A stretch of 64,000 bases of DNA from Calidifontibacillus oryziterrae (GTDB lineage: Bacteria > Bacillota > Bacilli > Bacillales > Bacillaceae_J). The notes under the pieces are model-generated. The model did not search any database. It saw nothing but the letters and a program-made list of their open reading frames with translations, and was not told where the DNA came from. A program made the translations under genes and the position numbers. Shown in pieces: positions 45,427 through 54,785 of this stretch (position 1 is its first letter; each line of letters starts with the position of its first letter). The stretch is taken from the NCBI RefSeq assembly GCF_000331575.1, contig NZ_ANOK01000006.1, positions 1 through 64,000 of the forward strand, in the 5' to 3' direction.

Positions 45427-46290
45427 TTATTCGCTCGGAAATTGATTCAGAAAGAAAATTGAAATCGTTCCAGGACCAGTATGTGCGCCAATTGAACAGC
45501 CAATAGTATGTATAAGGAAGTCGTTACACCCGGTTTCTTCTTTAATTAAATCTCTTACGTATTGTGCTGTTTCTAAGTCATCACCATGGCTAATCGCGAT
45601 ACATTGCTTATCTAATTTATATCCGCGTTCTTTTAAAAGTTTGACGATCCGTTTTAAAACCTTTTTTCTTCCTTTTAATTTTTCAAGAGGTATGAGCTTA
45701 CCATCTTCAACGTTTAATATAGGTTTAATATTTAATAAACCGCCAACAAATGCAGAAGTTTTACTAACACGGCCCCCGCGATATAGGTATTCCAAAGAAT
45801 CAACTGTAAAAAGGTGCTCCATATGCTTGCAATAAAAAGTAACCATCTCTATTATTTCTTCTTTAGATTTCCCTATTTCAGCTAATTCCGCAGCTTTTTT
45901 AACAACAAGCCCATAACCAAGAGAGGCACATTTGGAATCAATAATTGTAAGATCAAAATCAGGATATTTTTCAATAATATCAGTTTTAACTAGTGTTGAG
46001 GTTTGATAAGTACCAGATAACTCTGAGGAAAAAGCGATATAAATGCATGGTTGTTTACTCTCAGCATATTTAATATAGGTTTCCTCAAAACGAGAGGGTG
46101 GAACTTGGGATGTTTTTGCAACTGTTCCCTCTCTCATCATTTGATATAACTCTTTCGGTTGGATCGTTTCCCCATCATAATATTGTTGTTCATCAATTTG
46201 CACAACAAGAGGAAGAAAGTCTATATGTAAGGATTCAATAATATCCTGTGGTAAATCACAAGCACTATCAGCGATAATTTTAACACGCAT
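45427..46290 (-). CDS. DegV family fatty acid-binding protein
   Basis: A 287-residue DegV protein. The start KIIADSACDLPQDII, the AKTSQVPPSRFEETY segment, FSSELSGTYQ and LEYLYRGGRVSKT are diagnostic. In Firmicutes such proteins (FakB) hold a fatty acid for phosphorylation by FakA; no kinase is adjacent. It corresponds in position to B. subtilis yitS. AAGGGGA precedes ATG. Confidence 0.92.
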   Translation of the reverse strand: MRVKIIADSACDLPQDIIESLHIDFLPLVVQIDEQQYYDGETIQPKELYQMMREGTVAKTSQVPPSRFEETYIKYAESKQPCIYIAFSSELSGTYQTSTLVKTDIIEKYPDFDLTIIDSKCASLGYGLVVKKAAELAEIGKSKEEIIEMVTFYCKHMEHLFTVDSLEYLYRGGRVSKTSAFVGGLLNIKPILNVEDGKLIPLEKLKGRKKVLKRIVKLLKERGYKLDKQCIAISHGDDLETAQYVRDLIKEETGCNDFLIHTIGCSIGAHTGPGTISIFFLNQFPSE

Positions 46291-46504
46291 TCGAATCGTC
46301 CCCTTCGTAATTTAAGAGTAAAGAAAATGTTACCTTCTTTCCCACATTGTACGTTTATATTCAAAAAATTTCAATTTATGTATCGTTAAAAATTTAAGTT
46401 TTAAAAGGTAGTAAGGTTCTCGGACAATTAACACAGTAAAAATAGTATTGTGATGAAAAAATGCAAATAATGTGTTTATAAAAGCTACTAAGGAGGGAAC
46501 ACCC

Positions 46505-47347
46505 TTGGCTTTGTTACAATTAAAAAAACTTGGAATCGTATTTATAGGTGCATTGTTAAGTGCTATTGGTTTAAATTTATTTCTAATCCCTGCAAATGTA
46601 TATTCAAGTGGTTTTACTGGAATTTCTCAATTGCTCTCGAGTATTTTTTCAGAATATACAACATTTACAATTTCAACGGGGATCATATTATTTATTTTAA
46701 ACATTCCAGTCGCTGTATTAGGGTGGCTTAAGGTTGGAAAGGCGTTTACAATATATAGTTTTATAAGTGTTGCAGTTACGACTTTTTTTCTGGAATTAAT
46801 ACCGATTAATCCAGTGTCAGATGACATTTTATTAAACGCTGTGTTTGGGGGAGTGATTTCTTCTATCGGTGTGGGATTCACTTTAAAATGGGGAGCATCA
46901 ACTGGCGGTGTTGATATTATTGCTTTGGTATTATCAAGACAAAAAGATAGGCCAATTGGCAAATATATTTTTATTATAAATTCTGTTATTATTATTACAG
47001 CTGGGCTTCTTTATGGATGGGAAAAAGCATTGTATACATTAGTTACGCTATATGTTTCAACACGTATTATCGATGTGATCCATACTCGACATGAAAAGTT
47101 AACTGCAATGATCATTACTAATAAAGGTAAAGAGCTTCAAGAAGCTATTCATGAACGATTAGTGAGAGGAATTACTACTGTTCAAGCAACGGGTTCATAT
47201 ACGAAACAACCTAAAGAATTGCTGTTAATCGTTATAACTAGATATGAGTTATTTGAATTAGAGCGTATTATTAAACAAGTTGATCCACAAGCTTTTACAA
47301 ATATCGTCCAAACAGCAGGAATTTTAGGTGTCTTTCGCAAAGATTAA
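46505..47347 (+). CDS. yitT: YitT family membrane protein
   Basis: A 280-residue protein, the same length as B. subtilis YitT, with five or six membrane helices (DUF161: SSGFTGISQLL, LKWGASTGGVDIIALVLSR) and a C-terminal DUF2179 domain (ERLVRGITTVQATGSYTKQPKELL). The start is TTG 46505, with AAGGAGGG 8 bases upstream; the earlier GTG 46472 lacks a binding site. Possibly a small-molecule or anion transporter; unproven. Confidence 0.9.
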   Translation: MALLQLKKLGIVFIGALLSAIGLNLFLIPANVYSSGFTGISQLLSSIFSEYTTFTISTGIILFILNIPVAVLGWLKVGKAFTIYSFISVAVTTFFLELIPINPVSDDILLNAVFGGVISSIGVGFTLKWGASTGGVDIIALVLSRQKDRPIGKYIFIINSVIIITAGLLYGWEKALYTLVTLYVSTRIIDVIHTRHEKLTAMIITNKGKELQEAIHERLVRGITTVQATGSYTKQPKELLLIVITRYELFELERIIKQVDPQAFTNIVQTAGILGVFRKD

Positions 47348-47415
47348 TAGTAGTGAAACTTTTTTCTGGAATTGACGACTTAATTAATAAGAACTCAAAT
47401 AGGAGTGACCTAAAG

Positions 47416-47922
47416 ATGAAACTCAACAAATTTTATATGTATATTGTTTTAGTTGCCTTAATTTTCACAGCTGCTTGTGGGACAGCAACGCAAAATAACG
47501 AAAATAGTACTGATCCAACAAATCGTCAAACGATTGAAAATGAACAAGTTGAAAACAGAGATAATGAAAATCAACAAGAAGAAATTAAGGATGATAATCA
47601 AGACGATGATGAAAACAATGCCTTCCGTAATATTGAAGCAACCGGGGAAAAAGGGAACTATGTCGTAAAAGGAGAAGCACGTGTTTTTGAGGGCGTTTTT
47701 TTCTATGCAGTGGAGGAAGGTCATAATTACTTAATTGAAGAAACTAAAGTAGAGGTGGCCCAAGGTGCCCCAACATGGGAGCCATTTGAGTTAAATATCA
47801 CAATTCCTGAAGATCAACTACCAAATAATGGCACGCTAACGTTGACATTATATGAGCATAGTGCGAAAGATAATACAGAGATAAATTATTACAACGTAAA
47901 GCTTGATCAGTTTCAGCCATAA
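47416..47922 (+). CDS. Lipoprotein with a Gmad2 immunoglobulin-like domain
   Basis: A 168-residue lipoprotein: signal MKLNKFYMYIVLVALIFTAAC, a long Asn/Glu/Asp-rich linker, then a beta-sandwich resembling the Gmad2 domain found in spore germination-associated proteins (NYVVKGEARVFEGVFFYAVEEG, LTLTLYEHSAKDN). AGGAGTG precedes ATG 47416. It lies 68 bases after yitT. Confidence 0.8.
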   Translation: MKLNKFYMYIVLVALIFTAACGTATQNNENSTDPTNRQTIENEQVENRDNENQQEEIKDDNQDDDENNAFRNIEATGEKGNYVVKGEARVFEGVFFYAVEEGHNYLIEETKVEVAQGAPTWEPFELNITIPEDQLPNNGTLTLTLYEHSAKDNTEINYYNVKLDQFQP

Positions 47923-47950
47923 AATAGTAAACTTGTAAAAATATTATTAT

Positions 47951-47980
47951 AAGCTCTTGTGAATTCACGAGGGCTTTTTT
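47951..47980 (+). terminator. Terminator after the Gmad2 lipoprotein gene
   Basis: AAGCTCTTGTG pairs with CACGAGGGCTT, with one G-T pair, around AATT and ends in six T residues. Confidence 0.87.
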
Positions 47981-48075
47981 CAATTATTAATGGTTTAAAC
48001 AGTATTCTTATATACATTTTTTTAGTTCGTGTTATAGTATTATTATATGTATTTTACTAGAAAGTAGGGTTTTGA

Positions 48076-49041
48076 ATGTTCGGAAGAAGAAATGAGATAA
48101 ATCAATTAAAAGCCGAAATTGCGAATCTTCAAGAACAACTTAAAGATGCGAAAAAGAATAATCAAAATACAGATGGAAATATTAAAATGTTTTTGGATGG
48201 ATTATATAAAGATTTAATTTCTACAATCGAACAGCATGAAGTTGTAAATGGTCAGCATGGAGATTTGGCTGAACTTGTTCTGAAGATAAAGCAACGCTTT
48301 GATAAGGTTACTACAATTAGTGAACAATCAAAAGAAATCTCTTATACAATGACAGAAAAGGGACAAGCACTAATCAAATCAACAAAAGAGATGGTTTGCC
48401 AATCGGAAGAAGGTCGTGATTCAGTAAGTAAGGTGGAGTCTTTAATTAAACATCTAGGTGAACAATCTAAAGAAACCTCCTCAAGTATGACAAAATTAGG
48501 TATACGTTCAAAAGAGATTGAGGATATAGTAAAGGTTATTACTGATATTGCTGAACAAACAAACCTTTTAGCACTGAACGCATCAATCGAGGCTGCCCGA
48601 GCTGGCGAGCATGGTAAAGGCTTTGCTGTTGTTGCAAGTGAAGTACGGAAGCTTGCCGAGAACACTGCCAATAGTACGAAAAATATAAGCGAACTAACGA
48701 AAAGAATACAACAAGAAATAGATGGAGCTTTAAGGGCGAATGAAAAAAATATTCAGTTTGTAAATGATGGGATTGAGCTTAGTACGACGACAACTGAGAA
48801 AATTGATAATATTTTAAAGGTGATTCAAATCGTTCAGTCAGAAGTAAATGATGTGATGGAAACGATAGAGGAACAAAAGGAATATAGTGCAGATGTTATA
48901 ACGGAAATTAGTTTAACAAACGATATATTTATGGAAGTTAATACCGCAATATTAAAGCATATCGACGACGCTAAAATTGTTGATAATAAACTTGAAGCTG
49001 GTATTAATCGACTAAAAGATGTAAGGGATCAGCTCGTCTGA
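48076..49041 (+). CDS. Soluble methyl-accepting chemotaxis-type protein
   Basis: A 321-residue receptor with no membrane helix or signal peptide. An N-terminal coiled-coil ([18 protein letters not shown]) leads to the signalling hairpin tip [26 protein letters not shown]. No PAS or GAF sensor domain is seen, and the N-terminal 80 residues could sense an unknown cue. It could couple to CheA/CheW or work alone. Confidence 0.88.
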   Translation: MFGRRNEINQLKAEIANLQEQLKDAKKNNQNTDGNIKMFLDGLYKDLISTIEQHEVVNGQHGDLAELVLKIKQRFDKVTTISEQSKEISYTMTEKGQALIKSTKEMVCQSEEGRDSVSKVESLIKHLGEQSKETSSSMTKLGIRSKEIEDIVKVITDIAEQTNLLALNASIEAARAGEHGKGFAVVASEVRKLAENTANSTKNISELTKRIQQEIDGALRANEKNIQFVNDGIELSTTTTEKIDNILKVIQIVQSEVNDVMETIEEQKEYSADVITEISLTNDIFMEVNTAILKHIDDAKIVDNKLEAGINRLKDVRDQLV

Positions 49042-49053
49042 TCCCTATTTTTA
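49024..49053 (+). terminator. Terminator overlapping the end of the chemoreceptor gene
   Basis: AGGGATCAG (49024-49032) pairs with CTGATCCCT (49038-49046) around CTCGT, then ATTTTT. The stem includes the stop codon. Confidence 0.85.
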
Positions 49054-49149
49054 TACTTTAAGAAAGTTTAACTTTGTTAAAGGATTAAAGTATAAGAAAG
49101 GACATCGGCTTCCGCCATTGTGGGCAGAAAGCCGTGTCTTTCTAATAGT
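49051..49149. repeat. Two-hairpin dispersed repeat, copy A
   Basis: First hairpin: TTATACTTTA with TAAAGTATAA. Second hairpin: GAAAG, GACA, CGGCTT with AAGCCG, TGTC, CTTTC, loop containing TTGTG. The same layout recurs at 58275 with different stem bases that still pair. No ORF. Confidence 0.75.
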
Positions 49150-49159
49150 GGAGAATAAA

Positions 49160-49399
49160 TTAATCGGTATTGTCAAAATTTGTTAATGATTCTTGGGCTT
49201 TATCAAGTCTTTGCTGAAGTTCTTGTAGCTGCTGTTTTTCAGCAAAGCTAGAATTTGCAAATGCTGAGGAAAGCTCATTTTTTGCAACTTTAATTTTTGC
49301 TTGTACCTCGGTAAGATTTGGATTGGAACTAGCTGATTGAACGGAAGTTTCAACATTATGAACGGCAGATTTAGCTAATTGGAAAAGTCTATTTCCCAT
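49160..49399 (-). CDS. DUF3813 family small helical protein
   Basis: A 79-residue protein MGNRLFQLAKSAVHNVE..., almost wholly helical, resembling the DUF3813 family to which B. subtilis YitR belongs. GGGGG lies upstream, inside the preceding small gene. Function unknown. Confidence 0.8.
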   Translation of the reverse strand: MGNRLFQLAKSAVHNVETSVQSASSNPNLTEVQAKIKVAKNELSSAFANSSFAEKQQLQELQQRLDKAQESLTNFDNTD

Positions 49400-49401
49400 T
49401 A

Positions 49402-49560
49402 TTATAATCCCCCAAGTGAATTGTTAATTTGGCTATCGTGTTTACGTTGTCGCTCCTCAGCTTCTGCTAAGGTTGTGTAATAAGGTATTCGCTCACTATG
49501 GCGTTGGATCGAATCAGCACTTTGTTGGTAAAAGCGTTTCGATTTACTTTTTTTGCTCAC
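49402..49560 (-). CDS. Small basic protein, 52 residues
   Basis: A short ORF starting at GTG 49560 (GGGGG seven bases upstream). It begins MSKKSKSKRFYQQSADSI, has a central RIPYYTTLAEAEERQRK and ends NNSLGGL. It ends two bases before the DUF3813 start and its 3' end carries that gene's ribosome binding site, so the two are co-translated. Family not recognised. Confidence 0.75.
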   Translation of the reverse strand: MSKKSKSKRFYQQSADSIQRHSERIPYYTTLAEAEERQRKHDSQINNSLGGL

Positions 49561-49773
49561 GAATATACCCCCTAATTCTGGATTTATGCAAAACGTCAGA
49601 AATGGACTGACTTATGTTTTAGTGTGAATCAGGTTTACTATAGATATGTAAAACGGATAAGAACAAATACTTGTTCAATTGGCAAATAATGTTTGCATTA
49701 CAAAAAAGGCCTATTTGGAAAACTAAGTAGTATACTTTACTAATTTAGCTTTCTTAGCTCGACTTAAAAAATG

Positions 49774-50580
49774 TTATAACTTAAAAAACTGTTCTAAGTA
49801 ATGTGCTATGCCGTCTTTTTCGTTAGTTTCTGTTACATCATTTGCGATTGATTTTACTTTGTCAATTGCGTTTCCCATTGCTATTCCATAATTTGCGAAA
49901 TGAAGCATTTCTAGATCATTGTCTTCATCGCCAAAGGCAATAATACGTTCAGTAGGAATATTGTAATAGTCAGCCACCTTTTTCAATCCTACGGCCTTAT
50001 TAATTCCTGTTTTTATAATTTCAATCACATTCCAAGGCCCACCAGATTTTCGATGATCTATATAGTTTCCAACCTCCATCGTTAACTGCTCACGGATGTG
50101 ATCCACATTTTCGTCTGATGTATGGATTAGTATAGATGTAGGTTTGTCCTTCAGCTTTTCTTTAATATGTCCAGTTTCAATAGTTGGGTTTCCAAATGAT
50201 ATAAATTCCATAATCGTTTCGTCGTAGCTTTGTAGAAATACATTATCTTTAACTTGTGCCATTATATTTTTTATATTGTGTTTGTTACAAGTATCAATTA
50301 TTTTTTTGGCTACCTGCAAGTCAATAGTTGAATGGAATATCTTCCATTTGTTATCCATTGGATGGTGTACATAAGCACCATTATAATTTACGATGGGTGT
50401 GTCTAAAGCCAATTGCTTATAGTAAATATTACTAGCTCGAAAAGGTCTACCAGTAGCAATCATGACATGATGGCCAAGATCACGGACTTTTTTGATAGAA
50501 TTTAAAGTCCGTTTAGAAATAGTTTTATCATCTTTTAGTAATGTACCATCAAGGTCAACAGCAATTAAATGTGGTTTCAT
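49774..50580 (-). CDS. Cof-type HAD phosphatase (YitU-like)
   Basis: A 268-residue HAD hydrolase: motif I VDLDGTLLKDD, the MIATGRPF motif II, a C2B cap, a lysine (INKAVGLKKV) and motif IV FGDEDNDLEML. Such enzymes dephosphorylate small molecules such as flavin or sugar phosphates. It stands at the yitU position of the yit gene order. Confidence 0.9.
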   Translation of the reverse strand: MKPHLIAVDLDGTLLKDDKTISKRTLNSIKKVRDLGHHVMIATGRPFRASNIYYKQLALDTPIVNYNGAYVHHPMDNKWKIFHSTIDLQVAKKIIDTCNKHNIKNIMAQVKDNVFLQSYDETIMEFISFGNPTIETGHIKEKLKDKPTSILIHTSDENVDHIREQLTMEVGNYIDHRKSGGPWNVIEIIKTGINKAVGLKKVADYYNIPTERIIAFGDEDNDLEMLHFANYGIAMGNAIDKVKSIANDVTETNEKDGIAHYLEQFFKL

Positions 50581-50750
50581 ATAAATATCCTTTCCGTAAA
50601 TTAACTTATTGTAAGATAATTCAAGTGTAATTATTGTTTATTCATTTGTCTATGAACATGCTATAATCAAAAATATCTTTAGCTTAAAAATAGTGGATAA
50701 ATGGAATAAATTTATTATTGAATCTTACTTCAGAAGGGGGTTGACTAATA

Positions 50751-51488
50751 TTGAGCGAAAAAATTGGTTGGTTAACAAATATGTATATCGCCCACCGCGG
50801 CTTCCATAATGGCGAATCACCAGAAAATTCAGTAGGGTCCTTTGAGAGTGCAATTAAAGAAGGTTTTGCAATAGAACTGGACTTACAGGTTACAAAAGAT
50901 AACAAAGTAGTTGTCTTTCATGATGAAAACTTAGAACGAATGACTGGTTTAAATAAAAATATTAGAGAGTGCACCTATCGTGAAATAAGCACGTTGAAAT
51001 TATTAGAAACCGAAGAAATGATTCCCCTTTTTAGTGATATTTTGGAGTTAGTTAATGGAAAAGTTCCATTAATGGTTGAATTAAAAAACAAACGAAAAGT
51101 AGGTAACTTCGAAAAGTATACGTATGAGTTATTAAAACATTACAAAGGAGAATTTGTAATCCAATCGTTCAATCCATATTCTGTCGGATGGTTTGTTCAA
51201 AATGCTCCTCATATTCCTAGAGGCCAATTATCAGGTAGTTTTAATGGTGAACGATTAAGCTTTTATAAAAAAATTATATTAAGCAATTTATTACTAAACA
51301 ATGTGAGCCAGCCTCATTTTATTAACTATGAAATAGATTATCTCCACAAATTACCAATGAGGTATAAAAACCAAAGAGAAATACCGATTTTAGGTTGGAC
51401 GGCTAAATCGGAAGAAAAATATAAACAAGCATTAAAGGTTTGTCAAAATGTCGTTTTTGAAGGATTTAATCCTTTATATTTAAATTGA
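50751..51488 (+). CDS. Glycerophosphodiester phosphodiesterase family protein
   Basis: A 245-residue GDPD TIM-barrel protein with catalytic histidines in AHRGFHNGESPENSVGSF and FHDENLERMTG and the acidic residues in ELDLQ. It has no signal peptide, so it acts in the cytoplasm. TTG 50751 is used as start, though GGGGG is 10 bases away; ATG 50781 (MYIAHRGF) is an alternative. Its own AT content is high. Confidence 0.88.
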   Translation: MSEKIGWLTNMYIAHRGFHNGESPENSVGSFESAIKEGFAIELDLQVTKDNKVVVFHDENLERMTGLNKNIRECTYREISTLKLLETEEMIPLFSDILELVNGKVPLMVELKNKRKVGNFEKYTYELLKHYKGEFVIQSFNPYSVGWFVQNAPHIPRGQLSGSFNGERLSFYKKIILSNLLLNNVSQPHFINYEIDYLHKLPMRYKNQREIPILGWTAKSEEKYKQALKVCQNVVFEGFNPLYLN

Positions 51489-51503
51489 GTGTGGTGAAAG
51501 CAA

Positions 51504-52313
51504 GTGTTTGAAACAATATTAACTAACATTATATCAAATTTTATTGTATCAGCGATTGTATTCATATATGCATTAAGCTCAAAATTTAGAATATATGTAT
51601 TAGTATTTATTCATTACATAAAATTTAAATTTATTAGTAAGAAAGTAATTTTTATTTGGAATGATGATGAAAAATATTATTCAGACAATATAATAGCGTC
51701 ATTAAAAAGTAGGAATAATAATTTTCATTATATTGCATTGAATGCACCGGAAGAAATTCTATTCTATCCATTGCTTACGAAACACGTACATTTAGTGAAC
51801 TTTTTCGTATCTGACGTAACAAAGCTTTCAAGTAACAATAAAATTAGAGAAAAAATCCAAATAAAGATCCTTTCATATGTAGCTAAAGGTGGAACCTTTG
51901 TCGGCACCCACGATATTTTATATCGAAGAACAAAAAACGAGAAATTTCAAGTTGCCTTCGGCTGCAAAATTACTAAATTCCAACCTGTTGATGAACCGAT
52001 TATTTATAAAGTAAATGAAACGTATAAGGATCATCCTATTCTTGAAGGCTTACCTGATAAATTTTTGTTGGAAGATCAAGAAGTATGTTGGGGAGAATGG
52101 GATGAAGCAGTTCATAAATTATTAGTATCCGAGATTAAATACAATGGGATGACAGAGGAGATACCACTTTTCGCATTAAAAGAATACGAGAATGGAAGAT
52201 TGATATGGATTAATAGTGGTGATAAAGGGGAAGATGGATTATGCAAGAGTATAAAAAACCCTAATGGGAAATTAATCCATTTGTTAGCAAATGTTATTAA
52301 TTTTGTGCATTAG
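51504..52313 (+). CDS. Membrane-anchored ThuA/glutamine amidotransferase-like protein
   Basis: A 269-residue protein with an N-terminal hydrophobic segment (ISNFIVSAIVFIYALSS, VLVFIHYIKF) followed by a ThuA-like fold: VIFIWNDDEKYYS, ILSYVAKGGTFVGTHD, DHPILEGLPDKFLLEDQEV and a closing GRLIWINSGDKG. No catalytic Cys-His pair is obvious. It is 16 bases after the GDPD gene and probably co-transcribed. Function unknown. Confidence 0.55.
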   Translation: MFETILTNIISNFIVSAIVFIYALSSKFRIYVLVFIHYIKFKFISKKVIFIWNDDEKYYSDNIIASLKSRNNNFHYIALNAPEEILFYPLLTKHVHLVNFFVSDVTKLSSNNKIREKIQIKILSYVAKGGTFVGTHDILYRRTKNEKFQVAFGCKITKFQPVDEPIIYKVNETYKDHPILEGLPDKFLLEDQEVCWGEWDEAVHKLLVSEIKYNGMTEEIPLFALKEYENGRLIWINSGDKGEDGLCKSIKNPNGKLIHLLANVINFVH

Positions 52314-52427
52314 AATTACATGAATGGTTAAAACTTATTTGTAGACATTCTTGCATATTAATAACACTAGTAATAGTTTTCCGATATAATGATAAAGAGA
52401 CCACGATAATGAAGGGAGATTATATAA

Positions 52428-52739
52428 ATGGACAAAGCTTTAGAAGAAAATATTATGGGCGCTTTGGAGGATGTATTAGACCCTGAACTTGGTGTGGATA
52501 TTGTTAATTTAGGACTAGTTTATGGACTTGATCTAAATGAAGATGGCGTTTTAACAGTTACGATGACGCTAACCTCCATGGGATGTCCTCTAGCTGGACA
52601 AATTGAAGGTAGTATTAAAAGAGTATTATCTGATTTACCGGAAATAAAAGAAACAAAAGTTGAGATTGTCTGGAATCCACCTTGGTCAAAGGATAAAATG
52701 TCACGATATGCAAAAATTGCATTAGGAATTCCGGATTAA
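52428..52739 (+). CDS. MIP18/DUF59 family protein (YitW-like)
   Basis: A 103-residue DUF59 protein with VLDPELGVDIVNLGLVY and the Cys motif TSMGCPLAGQIE. The family (SufT, PaaD, MIP18) works in iron-sulfur cluster delivery. It resembles B. subtilis YitW. A TATAAT at 52385-52390 could be its -10 box. A second family member is at 62707. Confidence 0.9.
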   Translation: MDKALEENIMGALEDVLDPELGVDIVNLGLVYGLDLNEDGVLTVTMTLTSMGCPLAGQIEGSIKRVLSDLPEIKETKVEIVWNPPWSKDKMSRYAKIALGIPD

Positions 52740-52888
52740 TTATTGGGAATAAGGATAAGTTTAATGAATTAACCCGTCAATATGAAGTATTAACAATATC
52801 ATAAATTTGTAACAACTCCATTTAAAGCCACAAATCAGATTATAAGGGCATAAAATGGAGTTTTCTCATATAAACAAAATATGGTGTA

Positions 52889-52904
52889 TGTGAATTTAAT
52901 CACA
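52889..52904 (+). promoter_or_regulatory. Fnr-type operator upstream of moeA
   Basis: TGTGA-ATTTAA-TCACA is a perfect match to the CRP/FNR-family palindrome TGTGANNNNNNTCACA used by Bacillus Fnr. A TACAAT at 52926-52931 would put the start of transcription about 41 bases from the site centre, the class II activator position. An overlapping TATAAT at 52920-52925 gives a shorter distance. Confidence 0.8.
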
Positions 52905-53001
52905 GTCAATGATTATGTGTATAATTACAATGAGTATATTATTACCATGAAAACAATAAAAATAATCATAATTTGTTCCGTAGTGAAGGAGGCAACAATT
53001 A

Positions 53002-54270
53002 GTGCTTGATAGAAGAGATCCGATTGCAGTATCTGAAGCAGTAAAACGTGTTATGAAATATGCCAAACAAGGTTCGATAGAATATGTTTCTATAAATGAC
53101 TGTGATCAAAGATATTTAGGTGAACCAGTAAAGGCTAGTCATGATGTACCTCCGTTTGATCGTGCGCCGTATGATGGCTATGCGATTCGAGCAGAAGATT
53201 CAGCAAATGCATCACAAAAGAATCCAATTGAATTTGAAGTTATTGAGGAAATTGGTGCAGGTCATATTTCGAAAAAAGAAGTAGGTCCATTTCAAGCAAT
53301 TCGCATAATGACTGGAGCATTGATGCCAAAGTCATGTAATGCTGTTGTTATGCTAGAGCTTGCAAAAGATATAGAAAAAGATGGAAAGCCTTATATGGTG
53401 CTAAAGCGACGACATAAACCAGGGGAGAATGTGTCTTATCAAGGGTCTGAAACAAAGGAAGGAGAGATTCTTGTTGAACAGGGTCGTGTCATAAACCCTG
53501 GAATTAAAGCACTGTTAGCCACTTTTGGTTATGCAAAAGTTCCTGTTGTTAAAAAGCCAATCGTTGGATTATATGCTACGGGGACAGAGCTACTAGATGT
53601 AGATGAACAAATGGAACCCGGGAAAATCCGTAATAGTAATTCTTATATGATTGCAGCGCAAATTAAACGCGTTGGTGCAAATGCTAAATATTATGGTAAG
53701 CTAAAGGATGATTTTGATACATGCTATAATGCTGTAAAAAGTGCATTGGATGAAGTTGATATGTTAATTACCACTGGTGGTGTATCGGTAGGTGATTATG
53801 ATTATATGCCTGAGATTTATAAGAAATTGGGTGCGGAGATTTTGTTTAATAAGATTACGATGCGCCCGGGTAGTGTAACGACTGTTGCCCAATATAACGG
53901 AAAACTGTTATTTGGACTATCAGGGAATCCTTCAGCCTGTTTTGTTGGATTTGAGTTATATGCAAGACCTATTATTCGGAGCTGGTATATGTCTAGCACA
54001 CCACACTTACAGAAAGTAACTGCTACTTTAGATGCGGATTTTCCAAAAGCTAATCCTTTTACTCGATTTGTCCGAAGTAAATTAGTATATCGTGCTGGAA
54101 AATTATATGTAGAGCCATCGGGTCTTGATAAATCAAATGTTGTAACATCTTTAGTTGATGCAGATTCGCTTATGATTTTACCAGGTGGAACAAGGGGATT
54201 TGAAAAAGGCGATGAAGTAGAAGTATTGTTGATGGAGGACTTAAAAGGCAGCGAGTGGCCATGGGCGTAA
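53002..54270 (+). CDS. moeA: Molybdopterin molybdenumtransferase MoeA
   Basis: Inserts molybdate into adenylated molybdopterin to give the active cofactor. The 422-residue product has the MoeA N-terminal domains (PPFDRAPYDGYAIRAED, IMTGALMPKSCNAVVMLE), the MoaB-like domain (GLYATGTELLD, ITTGGVSVGDYDYMPEI, LFGLSGNPSACFVGFEL) and a C-terminal beta domain. GTG 53002 has GAAGGAGG nine bases upstream. First gene of a four-gene operon under a probable Fnr site. Confidence 0.95.
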   Translation: MLDRRDPIAVSEAVKRVMKYAKQGSIEYVSINDCDQRYLGEPVKASHDVPPFDRAPYDGYAIRAEDSANASQKNPIEFEVIEEIGAGHISKKEVGPFQAIRIMTGALMPKSCNAVVMLELAKDIEKDGKPYMVLKRRHKPGENVSYQGSETKEGEILVEQGRVINPGIKALLATFGYAKVPVVKKPIVGLYATGTELLDVDEQMEPGKIRNSNSYMIAAQIKRVGANAKYYGKLKDDFDTCYNAVKSALDEVDMLITTGGVSVGDYDYMPEIYKKLGAEILFNKITMRPGSVTTVAQYNGKLLFGLSGNPSACFVGFELYARPIIRSWYMSSTPHLQKVTATLDADFPKANPFTRFVRSKLVYRAGKLYVEPSGLDKSNVVTSLVDADSLMILPGGTRGFEKGDEVEVLLMEDLKGSEWPWA

Positions 54271-54785
54271 GCATTCCTGTTTTACAAATTGTTGGCTATC
54301 AAAATAGTGGGAAGACAACGCTTGTGACAAAAATTGTAAAACGCCTGAGTCAAAGTGGAATAAAAGTAGCAACTCTTAAGCATCATGGTCATGGCGGTGT
54401 CCCAAAAAATTCTGATGAGGGAAAAGATAGTGCGAAGCATCGCGACGCTGGAGCCATTGTTACTGGTGTAGAAGGTGAAGGTGTATTGCAATTATTTGCA
54501 ATGAATTCGTCAGGATGGACGTTACACAATATGCTATCCTTATATGAAAGACTTCCAATTGATTTAGCTATCGTAGAGGGGTTTAAAAAAGCTGAATTTC
54601 CAAAAATTGTTCTTTTAAGGTCAAGGGAAGATGAACAGCTTTTGAGTCAATTGGATCATATTGTACTGGCAATTTGTTGGTATAAGCCTGATACTTTATT
54701 GCATAAAGTACCAACTTTTTTCATAAATGATGATGAGCAATACTTAACTTGGATTGGATCTTATTTGAAAGGAAGATTTAATTGA
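54261..54785 (+). CDS. mobB: Molybdopterin-guanine dinucleotide adapter MobB
   Basis: A 174-residue GTP-binding protein with Walker A VGYQNSGKTTL, LKHHGHGG and the VEGFKKAEFPKI motif. MobB helps MobA form the guanine dinucleotide form of the cofactor. ATG 54261 lies inside the end of moeA; a GTG two codons earlier is possible. It overlaps moaE. Confidence 0.92.
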   Translation: MGVSIPVLQIVGYQNSGKTTLVTKIVKRLSQSGIKVATLKHHGHGGVPKNSDEGKDSAKHRDAGAIVTGVEGEGVLQLFAMNSSGWTLHNMLSLYERLPIDLAIVEGFKKAEFPKIVLLRSREDEQLLSQLDHIVLAICWYKPDTLLHKVPTFFINDDEQYLTWIGSYLKGRFN

